Numbered from the stretch's first letter, positions 1 through 8,041 are shown. The stretch is 40,127 nt of DNA from Virgisporangium ochraceum (GCF_016863655.1 NZ_BOPH01000057.1:1-40127), one strand, 5' to 3'. Numbers and translations are program-made. Notes: a model not told the origin generated them from the sequence alone.

Positions 1-43
1 TCCGATTGCATTGCCGTCCAAGATCGCAAAGAAGGGGGGACGG
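1..43. other. Short edge region, nothing recognised
   Basis: These bases lie downstream of the first ABC permease gene, which reads leftwards and stops at 44-46. I see no start codon context, hairpin or repeat here. The operon may continue to the left outside the window. Confidence 0.5.
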
Positions 44-838
44 CTACCGGCCGGCGGCCTTGCGGTACTTGGAGATGGCCAGGGGGACGAAGATGGCCAG
101 GGTCGCCAGGATGTAGAGCACCGAGAGCAGGACCGGGTGGTCCGCCGGGAAGCCTTCGCCCCTGGCCATGGCCGCCGGGGCGTTGCCCCAGAGGTCCCTC
201 AGGGCCAGCACGACCGCGCTGAAGGGGTTCCAGTTCGCTACGGGCTGGAGCCACTCTGGCAGGGTGGTCGTCGAGATGAAGGCGTTGGACAGGAACGTCA
301 CGGGAAACATCCAGATCAGGCCGGCGGACTGGGCCACCTCGACGCTGCTGACCGTCAGGCCGATCACGGCCGCCACCCAGCTGATCGCGTAGCCGAACGC
401 GCACAGCAGCAGGAAACCCGCCGCCACCTCCAGCGGGCTGGTGTGGGTGCGCCAGCCGACCAGCAGGCCGCAGATCACCATGATGACCAGCACCAGCAGG
501 TTGTTCAGCAGGTCCGACGTGGTGCGCCCGACGAGCACGGCCGCCCGCGACATCGGCAGCGACCGGAACCGGTCGATGATGCCCTTCTGCAGGTCGTCGG
601 CCAGGCCGATCGCGGTGATGCCCGAGCCGAACATCACGGTCTGGGCGAAGATGCCGGCCATCAGGTACTCGCGGTAGTCGACCCCGGGGATCGGGATCGC
701 GCCGCCGAACACGAACGCGAACAGCAGCACGAACATGATCGGCTGGAGCGTGGAGAACACCAGCAGGTCGGGGATCCGCTTGATCTTGATGAGGTTGCGC
801 TTGGCGACGACCCAGCCGTCGAGCAGGGCGTAGATCAT
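44..838 (-). CDS. ABC-2 type exporter permease (DrrB-like)
   Basis: 264-residue integral membrane protein, probably the membrane half of a drug or lipid exporter driven by the ATPase encoded just upstream. A short cytoplasmic N-terminus (residues 1-30, rich in K and R) precedes about six hydrophobic segments, near 28-48, 58-80, 108-130, 140-165, 172-192 and 235-258. This is the usual ABC-2/DrrB topology and length. The stretch around residues 85-105 (DDLQKGIIDRFRSLPMS) matches the cytoplasmic loop typical of the family. The ATG overlaps the stop of the ATPase gene by four bases (ATGA at 838-835), so the pair is translationally coupled. The substrate cannot be read from the sequence. The pairing with a DrrA-type ATPase suggests a hydrophobic drug, antibiotic or lipid, but this is inference. 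Confidence 0.88.
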   Translation of the reverse strand: MIYALLDGWVVAKRNLIKIKRIPDLLVFSTLQPIMFVLLFAFVFGGAIPIPGVDYREYLMAGIFAQTVMFGSGITAIGLADDLQKGIIDRFRSLPMSRAAVLVGRTTSDLLNNLLVLVIMVICGLLVGWRTHTSPLEVAAGFLLLCAFGYAISWVAAVIGLTVSSVEVAQSAGLIWMFPVTFLSNAFISTTTLPEWLQPVANWNPFSAVVLALRDLWGNAPAAMARGEGFPADHPVLLSVLYILATLAIFVPLAISKYRKAAGR

Positions 839-1797
839 GACTTCCGCACCTCGTCGTCGTCGGCGGTCTGACCGGTCAGCGCGAGGAACACGTCGTCGAG
901 CGTCGCGCGGTGGATCCCGATGTCGGCGACCTCCACGCCGGCGGCGTCCAACCGGCGCACCACCTCGATCAGCGTCCCGGCCCCGTTCGGCGCCGGCGCG
1001 GTCAGCTTCAGCGCCTCGGCGTCGACCACCGGTGCCTCGCCGCCGAGCTCCTTCAGCACGGCGCCCGTGGTCTCCAACGTGTCGGAACCGGCCACCACCA
1101 CCTCGATCCGCTCGCCACCGACCTGCCGCTTCAACGCCGTCGGGGTGCCCTCCGCGATCGCCTTACCCTGGTCGATGACCATGACGGTGTCGGCGAGCCG
1201 GTCGGCCTCCTCCAGGTACTGGGTGGTGAGCAGCAGCGTGCAACCACTGCGGACCCGCTCCTGGATCACCTCCCACATGCCGATCCGGCTGCGCGGGTCG
1301 AGCCCGGTGGTCGGCTCGTCGAGGAACAGGACCGGCGGCGACGTCACCAGGGCGGCCGCCAGGTCGAGCCGGCGCCGCATGCCGCCGGAGTACGTCTTCG
1401 CCGGCCGGCCCGCGGCCTCCACCAACCCGAACCGTTCGAGCAGCTCGTGCGCCCGCTGCCGGGCCAGGGAACGGCCGATGTGGTGCAGCCGCCCGACCAT
1501 CTCCAGGTTCTCGAAGCCGGTGAGGTACTCGTCGACGGCCGCGTTCTGACCCGACAACCCGATCACCTCGCGCACCTTCTGCGGCTCGGCGAGCACGTCG
1601 ATGCCGCGCACCACGACCCGACCGGAGTCGGGTCGCAGCAGCGTCGTCAGGATGCGCACGGCCGTGGTCTTGCCGGCGCCGTTGGGTCCGAGCAGTCCGA
1701 GCACGGTTCCCTCGGGAACCCGCAGGTCGATGCCGTCGAGGGCGCGCACCGACCCGTAGGTCTTGACGAGGGACTCGGCCACGATGGCGTCACCCAT
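835..1797 (-). CDS. ABC exporter ATP-binding protein (DrrA-like)
   Basis: 320-residue ATPase that would power the adjacent permease. It has Walker A GPNGAGKT at residues 37-44, the signature YSGGMRRR at 136-143 and Walker B LFLDEP at 157-162. The switch region reads TTQYLEEAD, with Gln where most ABC ATPases have the H-loop His. That replacement is usual in the daunorubicin-resistance (DrrA) subfamily. So is the C-terminal extension ending near TLDDVFLALTG, which is thought to contact the permease. The ATG at 1797 is preceded by TAGGGT and a 7-nt gap, so the mRNA is probably leaderless. The gene is first of a two-gene operon. Confidence 0.9.
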   Translation of the reverse strand: MGDAIVAESLVKTYGSVRALDGIDLRVPEGTVLGLLGPNGAGKTTAVRILTTLLRPDSGRVVVRGIDVLAEPQKVREVIGLSGQNAAVDEYLTGFENLEMVGRLHHIGRSLARQRAHELLERFGLVEAAGRPAKTYSGGMRRRLDLAAALVTSPPVLFLDEPTTGLDPRSRIGMWEVIQERVRSGCTLLLTTQYLEEADRLADTVMVIDQGKAIAEGTPTALKRQVGGERIEVVVAGSDTLETTGAVLKELGGEAPVVDAEALKLTAPAPNGAGTLIEVVRRLDAAGVEVADIGIHRATLDDVFLALTGQTADDDEVRKS

Positions 1798-1804
1798 ACC
1801 GCCG

Positions 1805-1810
1805 ACCCTA
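1805..1810 (-). promoter_or_regulatory. Putative -10 element of the DrrAB-like operon (leaderless)
   Basis: The minus strand reads TAGGGT followed by CGGCGGT and then ATG. A TANNNT hexamer seven bases before the start codon places transcription initiation at, or one base from, the A of ATG. No -35 box is obvious. The same geometry recurs at other genes in the window. Confidence 0.5.
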
Positions 1811-1833
1811 TCGGCCGGCAGTGAAGAACGGGT

Positions 1834-3093
1834 TCAGAAGTCGTCGATGTTCACCGAGACGCGATGCTCGCTCGACTTCCACGCCGGCACATTGAGGATG
1901 TCGTATCCGCCACCCCGTTGCCGCACCACGAGCGACACCAGGGGGCCGGCGGGAACGAACACGTCCATCCCGGTCATGAACGTCTGGCTGAAGAACGCCG
2001 GCAGCGGCGCGGTGAGGTCGGTGACCCCGTCGCTGGCCGCGTCGAACGCGAAGATCCCGATGACCCGCTTGGTCCGCGGCGCGTTCGCCTCGTTCAGCAC
2101 CTGCCGGCCGTTGAGCCACAGGGAGTCGGACCCGCCCCACCACTCCTTCTGCCGGCTGATCGTCAGCGCGGTGTGCCGGTCGCTCGTCTCGACGAGGGCG
2201 CCGAGGCCCTCGCCCGGCCGGCTGGTGAGCAGGCGCACGAACGAGTCCGACCGCAGGAACGGCTGGAAGTAGAAGTGGTGCGTGGGCGCGTCCGGCCGTT
2301 CGATCGCGAACTCGTACCGCGCCGATCCCAGGACCGGCAGCGGCCCGAACGAGCCGTCACCGCTCAACGCGGCCCGGTGGACCGGGAACAGCCGGTGACC
2401 GGTGAGCGAGCCGACCTGGTACACCACGAGCGTCGCCCCCTCGACGCCGACGTTGCTCGGGAACAGCACGGCCCGCCCCGACACCCGGGCGATCGTCTGC
2501 GGAACGATGCGGTCGACGCGGGGCGCGCGTCCCGTGAGGAACCTGAAGATCTCCCGGAAGGACTCCACCGACGAGACCGTCTGCGTGTGCGACTGCGTGG
2601 GGAAGGAGACGTTCGTCGCACCGGCCACGGTGCGCGCCGGGTCGCCCTCGCCCCAGATCGCGAGCGTCGGCACGCCGCCGGGCAGCGCGGTGGCGGGGCG
2701 GCCGTCGAGGTTCACGTAGTGGGCGACCCGCGCCGCGCGCGCCGGCGAGCTGTTCAGGTACCCCTGCGACACGAACGTGCCCAGCGAGTGCGCGAGCAGG
2801 TCGACCCTGTCGGCGCCGGTGCTGGCGAGTAGGCGCGCGATGCGCTCGTCGAGGCCCGCGTAGATCGAGGGGAGCAGCGTGGCGACGTTCGGCGAGTCGT
2901 ACTCGTGCGCCTCGATGATCTCGATGGGGTAGCCGTTCGACGCGAGGCGCTTGGCCTGCGTCTGGAACTGCTGCGCCGATCCGGCACTGCCGTGCACGAA
3001 GACGACGGGACGGTGGGACGGGGTGGCGACGGCGGGGGACGGGACCACGACAACGAACACGGCGGCCAGAGCCAGCAGCACGAGCCTGTGCAC
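1834..3093 (-). CDS. Secreted lipase-like alpha/beta hydrolase
   Basis: 419-residue predicted exported esterase/lipase. Residues 1-23 form a signal peptide (MHR, a hydrophobic run, then AVA before the presumed cleavage site). The hydrolase core has the oxyanion motif HG at 34-35 and the nucleophile elbow AHSLGT with Ser103. A Cap-less N-terminal domain runs to about residue 195. It is followed by about 220 residues rich in beta strands, resembling the C-terminal domain of Archaeoglobus AFL-type lipases. The catalytic Asp and His are probably WGEGD (about 150-154) and SHTQT (about 168), by position only. The GTG start is supported by GGAGG five bases upstream (3099-3103). The gene is flanked by the exporter and the VOC gene, and no operon link is evident. 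The substrate is unknown. Confidence 0.8.
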   Translation of the reverse strand: MHRLVLLALAAVFVVVVPSPAVATPSHRPVVFVHGSAGSAQQFQTQAKRLASNGYPIEIIEAHEYDSPNVATLLPSIYAGLDERIARLLASTGADRVDLLAHSLGTFVSQGYLNSSPARAARVAHYVNLDGRPATALPGGVPTLAIWGEGDPARTVAGATNVSFPTQSHTQTVSSVESFREIFRFLTGRAPRVDRIVPQTIARVSGRAVLFPSNVGVEGATLVVYQVGSLTGHRLFPVHRAALSGDGSFGPLPVLGSARYEFAIERPDAPTHHFYFQPFLRSDSFVRLLTSRPGEGLGALVETSDRHTALTISRQKEWWGGSDSLWLNGRQVLNEANAPRTKRVIGIFAFDAASDGVTDLTAPLPAFFSQTFMTGMDVFVPAGPLVSLVVRQRGGGYDILNVPAWKSSEHRVSVNIDDF

Positions 3094-3165
3094 CGAATCC
3101 TCCAGATAGGCGGGGATGATTGTTGCACTGAGAGCGCAAGTATCTACCCGCCCAGCCCCGCACCG

Positions 3166-3549
3166 CTAGGTGGCGACCAGTTCGACCTCGAACCCGTCGC
3201 GGTCCTCCAGGTAGGCGGCGTAGTGCTCGGGTCCGCCGGCCCACGGGTGCCGGTCGGGGAACATGAGCGTCCAGCCATGATCCGACGCGGAGGCCACGAG
3301 CGCGTCCAGCGACTCCCGGGATCCGGCGTGGAGCGCGAGGTGGTTCAGCCCCGGCCGCATGCGGTCATGGGACCGGGACGTCAGCGCCGGCGACTCCTCG
3401 ACCACCACGTACACGTCCCCGGTCCGCCACGACCGGCCGCCCGGCCAGTCCTGGTACCGCGCCCAGCCGAGGGCGCCGAACAGCCACCCCCACGACTCCA
3501 CCGCCCGGTCGAGCGAGGGGACCCAGAGCTCAACGTGATGCAGGCCCAC
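3166..3549 (-). CDS. VOC (glyoxalase/bleomycin-resistance) family protein
   Basis: 127-residue single-domain member of the vicinal oxygen chelate fold. It starts GLHHVELWV with a metal-ligand-type His near residue 4-5. A second motif, LNHLALH, lies mid-chain, and the C-terminus FEVELVAT carries the expected Glu ligand. These are the positions of the two beta-alpha-beta-beta-beta modules. The GTG start lies inside the last codons of the upstream cobalamin adenosyltransferase gene, overlapping by 20 bases, so the two are probably co-translated. The substrate is not predictable. Enzymatic (isomerase or dioxygenase) and antibiotic-binding roles are both possible for this superfamily. Confidence 0.78.
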   Translation of the reverse strand: MGLHHVELWVPSLDRAVESWGWLFGALGWARYQDWPGGRSWRTGDVYVVVEESPALTSRSHDRMRPGLNHLALHAGSRESLDALVASASDHGWTLMFPDRHPWAGGPEHYAAYLEDRDGFEVELVAT

Positions 3550-4111
3550 CCGGCACCCACTTCACGTCGCCGTCCGGGTTCGCCAGCCGTCCCAGGATGA
3601 ACAGCAGGTCCGAGAGGCGGTTCAGGTACCGGAGCGCCGCTGTGTTGGTCCGCTCGGCATCGACCTCGACCACCGACCACGCCGCGCGTTCGGCGCGCCG
3701 GCACACCGTGCGCGCGACATGCAGCAACGCCGCACCCGGCGTGCCGCCGGGCAGGATGAACGAGTCCAGTTTGGACAGTCGGGCGTTGAACTCGTCGCAC
3801 CAGCCCTCGAGCCGCTCGACGTGCGCATCGGTGACCCGGATCGGCTCCCACCTGGGCGACGGCTGGATCGGGTTGCACAGGTCCGCACCCACGTCGAAAA
3901 GATCATTCTGGACCCGCGTGAGCACGCCGCGCAGCTCGTCGTCCAGGTCTCCCAGCGCGAGCGCGACACCGATCGCGGCGTTGCACTCGTCGACGTCGGC
4001 GTACGCCGTGATCCTGGGATCGGTCTTCGGCACCCGGGTGCCGTCGCCGAGCCCGGTCGTGCCGGTGTCGCCGGTCTTCGTGTAGATGCGGGTGAGGTGT
4101 ACGCGAGCCAT
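3530..4111 (-). CDS. Cob(I)yrinic acid a,c-diamide adenosyltransferase, PduO type
   Basis: 193-residue ATP:cob(I)alamin adenosyltransferase that makes adenosylcobalamin, the cofactor of methylmalonyl-CoA mutase. The N-terminal ATP-binding motif IYTKTGDTGTTGLGDG (residues 9-24) and the C-terminal motif RYLNRLSDLLFILGRLAN are diagnostic of the PduO family, and the length is typical. Adenosylcobalamin supply fits with the methylmalonyl-CoA epimerase encoded at 18.2-18.7 kb. The ATG lies 23 bases from the divergent murA start. The -10 element TAGGCT lies six bases upstream of it, so translation is probably leaderless. From memory, the divergent arrangement with murA is the same as Rv1314c/Rv1315 in M. 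tuberculosis. Confidence 0.92.
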   Translation of the reverse strand: MARVHLTRIYTKTGDTGTTGLGDGTRVPKTDPRITAYADVDECNAAIGVALALGDLDDELRGVLTRVQNDLFDVGADLCNPIQPSPRWEPIRVTDAHVERLEGWCDEFNARLSKLDSFILPGGTPGAALLHVARTVCRRAERAAWSVVEVDAERTNTAALRYLNRLSDLLFILGRLANPDGDVKWVPGGPASR

Positions 4112-4115
4112 CGGC

Positions 4116-4129
4116 TGAGCCTAGGCTCA
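4116..4129. promoter_or_regulatory. Palindromic bidirectional promoter between murA and the adenosyltransferase
   Basis: TGAGCCTAGGCTCA is a perfect 14-bp palindrome. It gives the hexamer TAGGCT on both strands: 4122-4127 on plus, and 4123-4118 on minus. The plus hexamer ends seven bases before the murA GTG (4135), and the minus hexamer ends six bases before the adenosyltransferase ATG (4111). Both transcripts would therefore start at, or next to, the start codon. Confidence 0.6.
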
Positions 4130-4134
4130 CGCGC

Positions 4135-5412
4135 GTGGACCTGCTCAGAGTGTTCGGCGGCGCGCGCCTGGCCGGCGACGTCGACGTGGTCGGTGCCAAG
4201 AACTCGGCACTGAAGCTGATGGCGGTGACGCTGCTCGCACCCGGTCGCAGCGTGGTCACCAACGTGCCCCGGATCACCGACATCGCGATCATGGCCGAGG
4301 TGCTCCGGCGCCTGGGCTGCGCGGTGACCGCGGAGGACGACCGCATCGAGATCGACGTACCCGACGAGTGCGGCACCGAGGCCGACTACGACCTGGTGCG
4401 CCGCCTGCGGGCGTCGATCTGCGTGCTCGGCCCGCTGCTCGCCCGCCGCGGACACGTCCGCGTGGCCCACCCGGGCGGCGACGCGATCGGCTCACGCGGT
4501 CTCGACATGCACGTCGCCGGGCTGCGGCGGATGGGCGCCGACATCACCAGCGAGCACGGCTTCGTGATCGCGACAGCGGAAAGACTGCACGGCGCGACGA
4601 TCTGGCTCGACTTCCCGAGCGTCGGCGCCACCGAGAACCTGCTGATGGCGGCGGTGCTCGCCAAGGGCACCACCGAGATCGACAACGCCGCGCGCGAACC
4701 CGAGATCGTCGACATCTGCGAGATGCTCACCGCGATGGGCGCGAAGATCTCCGGCGCCGGCACCAGCCAGCTTCTCGTCGAGGGCGTCGACTCGCTCGCG
4801 CCCGTCGAGCACCGCACGGTCGGCGACCGCATCGTCGCCGGCACCTGGGCGTTCGCGGCGGCGATGACCCGCGGCGAGGTCACCGTGCACGGCGTGCCCG
4901 TGTCGCACCTGGAGATCGCGCTCGACAAGCTGCTCACCGCCGGCGCCGACGTCGAACCGGTCGACGACGGGTTCCGCGTGCGGATGGGTCGGCGCCCGAC
5001 CGCCGTCGACGTGGTCACGCTGCCGTTCCCCGGCTTCCCGACCGACCTGCTGCCGATGGCCGTCGGGCTCGCGGCGGTGAGCGAGGGCGCGTCGCTGATC
5101 ACCGAGAACATCTTCGACGGCCGGTTCATGTTCATCCAGGAGCTGGTGCGGCTAGGCGCGGAGATCCGCACCGACGGGCACCACGCGGTCGTCCGCGGCC
5201 GGGAGCGGCTGTCGGGCGCACCGGTGAGCGCCACCGACATCCGCGCCGGCGCCGGGCTCGCCGTGGCCGCCCTGTGCGGAGACGGGGTGACCGAGGTCAG
5301 CCACGTCCACCACATCGACCGGGGCTACCCCACGTTCGCGGCCGACCTGACGTCTCTGGGCGCCCACGTGGAGCGGGTGCAGGCGCCGGCCGAGCCCGTC
5401 TTCGGATTGTGA
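4135..5412 (+). CDS. murA: UDP-N-acetylglucosamine 1-carboxyvinyltransferase MurA
   Basis: 425-residue cytoplasmic enzyme that transfers enolpyruvate from PEP to UDP-GlcNAc, the first committed step of peptidoglycan synthesis. The N-terminus has VGAKNSALKLMA (Lys22 and Asn23 are the conserved substrate-binding pair). The catalytic loop at 112-126 reads HPGGDAIGSRGLDMH, so position 116 is Asp. Most bacterial MurA enzymes have the fosfomycin-reactive Cys (E. coli Cys115) there. Asp at this position is known from M. tuberculosis and Chlamydia and gives intrinsic fosfomycin resistance. Two inside-out alpha/beta domains are complete and no residues are missing. The GTG start directly follows the palindromic promoter with no leader. 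An acetyltransferase gene follows after ten bases. Confidence 0.95.
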   Translation: MDLLRVFGGARLAGDVDVVGAKNSALKLMAVTLLAPGRSVVTNVPRITDIAIMAEVLRRLGCAVTAEDDRIEIDVPDECGTEADYDLVRRLRASICVLGPLLARRGHVRVAHPGGDAIGSRGLDMHVAGLRRMGADITSEHGFVIATAERLHGATIWLDFPSVGATENLLMAAVLAKGTTEIDNAAREPEIVDICEMLTAMGAKISGAGTSQLLVEGVDSLAPVEHRTVGDRIVAGTWAFAAAMTRGEVTVHGVPVSHLEIALDKLLTAGADVEPVDDGFRVRMGRRPTAVDVVTLPFPGFPTDLLPMAVGLAAVSEGASLITENIFDGRFMFIQELVRLGAEIRTDGHHAVVRGRERLSGAPVSATDIRAGAGLAVAALCGDGVTEVSHVHHIDRGYPTFAADLTSLGAHVERVQAPAEPVFGL

Positions 5413-5422
5413 GGGCCGGCCT

Positions 5423-5941
5423 GTGAACGCCGTCAGCGTGCGCCGGGAGGAGCCGCGTGACGCCGTGCGCGTCCGTTCGGTGGTGGTCGCGGCGTTCGGC
5501 GCGGCCGGGTCCGACGGGGAGCCCGTGGAGGCGAGGCTGCTCGACGGGCTGCGGGCCGACCCGGCCTCGGTGACGTCGAGCTGGGTTGCCGAGGCCGACG
5601 GCCAGGTGGTCGGCCACCTGGTGGTGGTGCCGGTCACCGTGGGGGAGGGGACCGCGTCGGCGATCGGAATGGTGGCGGTGGACCCGGCCCACGAGAAGAG
5701 CGGGCACGGCGGGTCCCTGATGGGCGCCGCCCTGGGCGACCTGATCCGGGCCGGCGAGACGTTGGTGGTGGTGCTCGGCAGCCCGGCGTACTACGGCCGG
5801 TTCGGGTTCGTGCCCGCGCCGGTGGTCGGCGTCGAGAGCGCGCTGTACCCGTCGCCGTACATGCAGGCGCTGCCGCTGCGGGTGGCACACCCGCGGGGAG
5901 AGATCACCTACCCGCGGCCCTACCGGGACCTGGAACCCTAG
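5423..5941 (+). CDS. GNAT family N-acetyltransferase (YhbS-like)
   Basis: 172-residue acetyl-CoA-dependent acyltransferase. The acetyl-CoA pyrophosphate loop is GMVAVDPAHEKSGHGGSLM. The segment VVLGSPAYYGRFGFVPA is the hallmark of the YhbS/COG3153 branch. The acceptor is unknown. The GTG start is ten bases after the murA stop, with a GAGGG-like sequence in the gap, so it is probably co-transcribed with murA. Its TAG stop shares CTAG (5938-5941) with the stop of the convergent small membrane gene. Confidence 0.82.
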   Translation: MNAVSVRREEPRDAVRVRSVVVAAFGAAGSDGEPVEARLLDGLRADPASVTSSWVAEADGQVVGHLVVVPVTVGEGTASAIGMVAVDPAHEKSGHGGSLMGAALGDLIRAGETLVVVLGSPAYYGRFGFVPAPVVGVESALYPSPYMQALPLRVAHPRGEITYPRPYRDLEP

Positions 5942-6228
5942 ACGGCGTCGCGGGCGTCTTCGTACTCGTGGCTGAACACCAGCACGCGCACGAAGCCGGA
6001 CCTGTCGGTGCCCACGGTGGCCCGGATACCCAGCGCCATGAGCCGATCACGCACCGCTCGGGCGGCGGCCAGGTCGGCCGAGAGCGCGACGGTGCGTAAG
6101 AGCCCGAACTCCTCCTCGGATCTCGCGGCCGGCCGGGGGCGCAGCGTGGTGATGTCGGCGGCGACAGCGATCAGGGCGAGCACGGCGAGCGCGAGCAGCG
6201 GCCCGACCAGGAGGATCTCCAACGGCAC
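5938..6228 (-). CDS. Small membrane protein with a DUF2007-like C-terminal domain
   Basis: About 96 residues from the GTG at 6228. A longer start at 6258 would add ten unlikely residues (CLSLCHTCR). One N-terminal membrane segment (about residues 4-25, LEILLVGPLLALAVLALIAV) is followed by a cytoplasmic domain. That domain reads like the DUF2007/signal-transducing small domain: LLRTVALSADLAAARAVRDR, then GIRATV and RVLVFSHEYEDARDAV. The function is unknown. It faces the GNAT gene tail to tail with a four-base stop-codon overlap. No hit was tested, so the family call rests on pattern resemblance only. Confidence 0.6.
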   Translation of the reverse strand: MPLEILLVGPLLALAVLALIAVAADITTLRPRPAARSEEEFGLLRTVALSADLAAARAVRDRLMALGIRATVGTDRSGFVRVLVFSHEYEDARDAV

Positions 6229-6284
6229 CCGGCAAGTGTGACAAAGGCTCAGGCACACCGGTCTCGGACGATCGGTCCGGTTTG

Positions 6285-6329
6285 GCGTCTGTCTGGAAAG
6301 GGGAACCGGCCCCCTTTCCAGACAGACGC
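6285..6329 (-). terminator. 19-bp perfect hairpin after the ABC-2 exporter operon
   Basis: Arms 6285-6303 and 6311-6329 are exact reverse complements over 19 bp, with a 7-nt loop (AACCGGC). The right arm touches the first base of the permease stop codon (6329-6331), so on the minus strand the hairpin begins immediately after translation ends. No T-run follows, as is common for actinobacterial intrinsic terminators. Confidence 0.75.
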
Positions 6330-7159
6330 TAGTCGCGGGTGGTCCACCGGAACGTCAGGCGGCAGACGACCAGCGCGCCCACACACCACAGCGCCAGCAC
6401 CAGCGCCACCATGCCCAGCTCGGCCGAGCCGGCGGGCTCGTGCGACGCGAACGACTCCGGCAGGAACACCGCCCGCATGCCCTGGGTCATCCACTTCAGC
6501 GGGAACAGCGCGGCCAGGTGCTGCATCCAGCCGGGCAGGTTCGTGAACAGCGAGAAGACCCCCGAGATGAACTGCAGCCCGAGGGCCACCGGGGTCACCA
6601 TGGCCGGGGCGCCGCGGCCGCTGCGCACCAGCGACGAGAACGCGATCCCGCACAGGGTGCAGGCGGTGATCCCGAGCACCGACACCCACAGGAACGTCAC
6701 CCACTGGGCCGGTCCCGGCACCGGAACGTCGTAGACCGTGAACGCCAGCGCGAGCAGGAGGACCGTCTCCGCCGCACCGATGGCCAGCACCAGCAGCACC
6801 TTGCCCAGGAAGAACGCCGACGGCGGCATCGGGGTGCCGCGCAGCCGCTTCAGCGCACCCCGATCACGCTCGATCGGGATCATGATCGCGAGGTTCTGGA
6901 AGCCGACCGTCAGCAGACCCGCCGCGATCATGCCGGCCACGAAGTACCGCGTGAACGGGATGCCGTCGACGACCTCGTTGTCGCTGAACACGGACCCGAA
7001 GACCACCAGCAGCATCACGGGGAACGCCAGCGTGAACACCACCGACTCGCGGCTGCGGAGGAACTGCCGGAGCTCCAGGCCGCCCCGCCGCACCCCCAGC
7101 CGCAGCGCCGAGGGGCGCCGACGCCCCACCGCGACCGGTCGCTCGGACGTCATGGTCAT
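6329..7159 (-). CDS. ABC-2 type transporter permease
   Basis: 276-residue membrane subunit from the ATG at 7159. An upstream in-frame ATG at 7315 would extend back into the ATPase gene with a low-quality, Arg-rich sequence, so I reject it. About 30 basic cytoplasmic residues precede six hydrophobic segments, starting with VVFTLAFPVMLLVVFGSVF near 40-58. The loop IPIERDRGALKRLRGTPMP is the typical ABC-2 cytoplasmic motif. The ATG overlaps the ATPase stop by four bases (ATGA, 7159-7156). The gene ends in a strong hairpin. The substrate is unknown. Confidence 0.88.
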   Translation of the reverse strand: MTMTSERPVAVGRRRPSALRLGVRRGGLELRQFLRSRESVVFTLAFPVMLLVVFGSVFSDNEVVDGIPFTRYFVAGMIAAGLLTVGFQNLAIMIPIERDRGALKRLRGTPMPPSAFFLGKVLLVLAIGAAETVLLLALAFTVYDVPVPGPAQWVTFLWVSVLGITACTLCGIAFSSLVRSGRGAPAMVTPVALGLQFISGVFSLFTNLPGWMQHLAALFPLKWMTQGMRAVFLPESFASHEPAGSAELGMVALVLALWCVGALVVCRLTFRWTTRD

Positions 7160-7995
7160 GCCTGACCACCGATCATGCGCAGGTATACGTCCTCCAGTGT
7201 CGGCCGGTTCACCGTCAGTCCGGGCACCTCGCCACCGAACCGCTCGGACAGCTGACGCACCAGCGCGGTCGGCTCGTCGGTGACGGTCTCGCTCACGCCG
7301 TCCGGTGTCTGCCAACTGACGACGGCCGCGGCGGTCGCGCGGCCGCCGAGCTCGGCGGGCGGTGCGACGGCGACGACCCGCCCACCCCGCATCACGCCGA
7401 CGCGGTCGGCGAGCGCCTCGGCCTCGTGCAGGTAGTGGGTGGTGAGCAGGATCGTGGTGCCGGCGGCGGCGAGGTCGCGGATGAGCTGCCAGAAGTCCAG
7501 GCGGGCCTGCGGGTCGAACCCGGTGGTGGGCTCGTCGAGGAACAGCAGCTCGGGCCGGCCGACGATGCCGAGCGCCACGTCGAGGCGGCGCTTCTGCCCG
7601 CCGGAGAGGGCGTGCGTGCGCGCGTTGCGCTTGTCGGTGAGGCCGACCCGTTCGATGACCGCGTCAGCGTCGTCGGACCCCGGGTAGAACCCGGCGAAGT
7701 GGTTCACCACCTCGCCGACGGTGAGCGCGTCGAACTCGCCGCTGGTCTGCAGCACCATGCCGACCCGGGCCCGCCAGTCGGCACCGGCGGTGGCCGGGTC
7801 CTCGCCGAGCACGGAGACGGTGCCGGCGTCGCGCGGGCGGTAGCCCTCGAGGATCTCGATCGTGGTGGTCTTGCCGGCGCCGTTCGGGCCGAGGAGCGCG
7901 AAGACCTCGCCCGGCGCGACGCTGAGATCCACCCCGTCGACCGCGACGGTGTCACCGTAGGCCTTGCGCAGGCCACGGACCTCGACGGCATCCAC
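7156..7995 (-). CDS. ABC transporter ATP-binding protein (CcmA/YadG-type)
   Basis: 279-residue ATPase partner of the downstream permease. It has Walker A GPNGAGKT at 36-43, signature ALSGGQKRRLDVA, Walker B LLFLDEPTTGFDP and a normal switch His in LLTTHYLHEAEALAD. The C-terminal 60 residues (GVSETVTDEPTALVRQL, then TLEDVYLRMIGG) form the accessory domain of ABC-2 export ATPases. Unlike the other exporter ATPase at 835-1797, the H-loop is canonical. The start is GTG 7995. A possible -10 (TAGATT, 8009-8004) lies eight bases upstream, so any leader is very short. Confidence 0.88.
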   Translation of the reverse strand: MDAVEVRGLRKAYGDTVAVDGVDLSVAPGEVFALLGPNGAGKTTTIEILEGYRPRDAGTVSVLGEDPATAGADWRARVGMVLQTSGEFDALTVGEVVNHFAGFYPGSDDADAVIERVGLTDKRNARTHALSGGQKRRLDVALGIVGRPELLFLDEPTTGFDPQARLDFWQLIRDLAAAGTTILLTTHYLHEAEALADRVGVMRGGRVVAVAPPAELGGRATAAAVVSWQTPDGVSETVTDEPTALVRQLSERFGGEVPGLTVNRPTLEDVYLRMIGGQA

Positions 7996-8041
7996 GTCAA
8001 GGCAATCTACTCTGCTATTGGCGCCCGCCTCCGCGGGCGCG

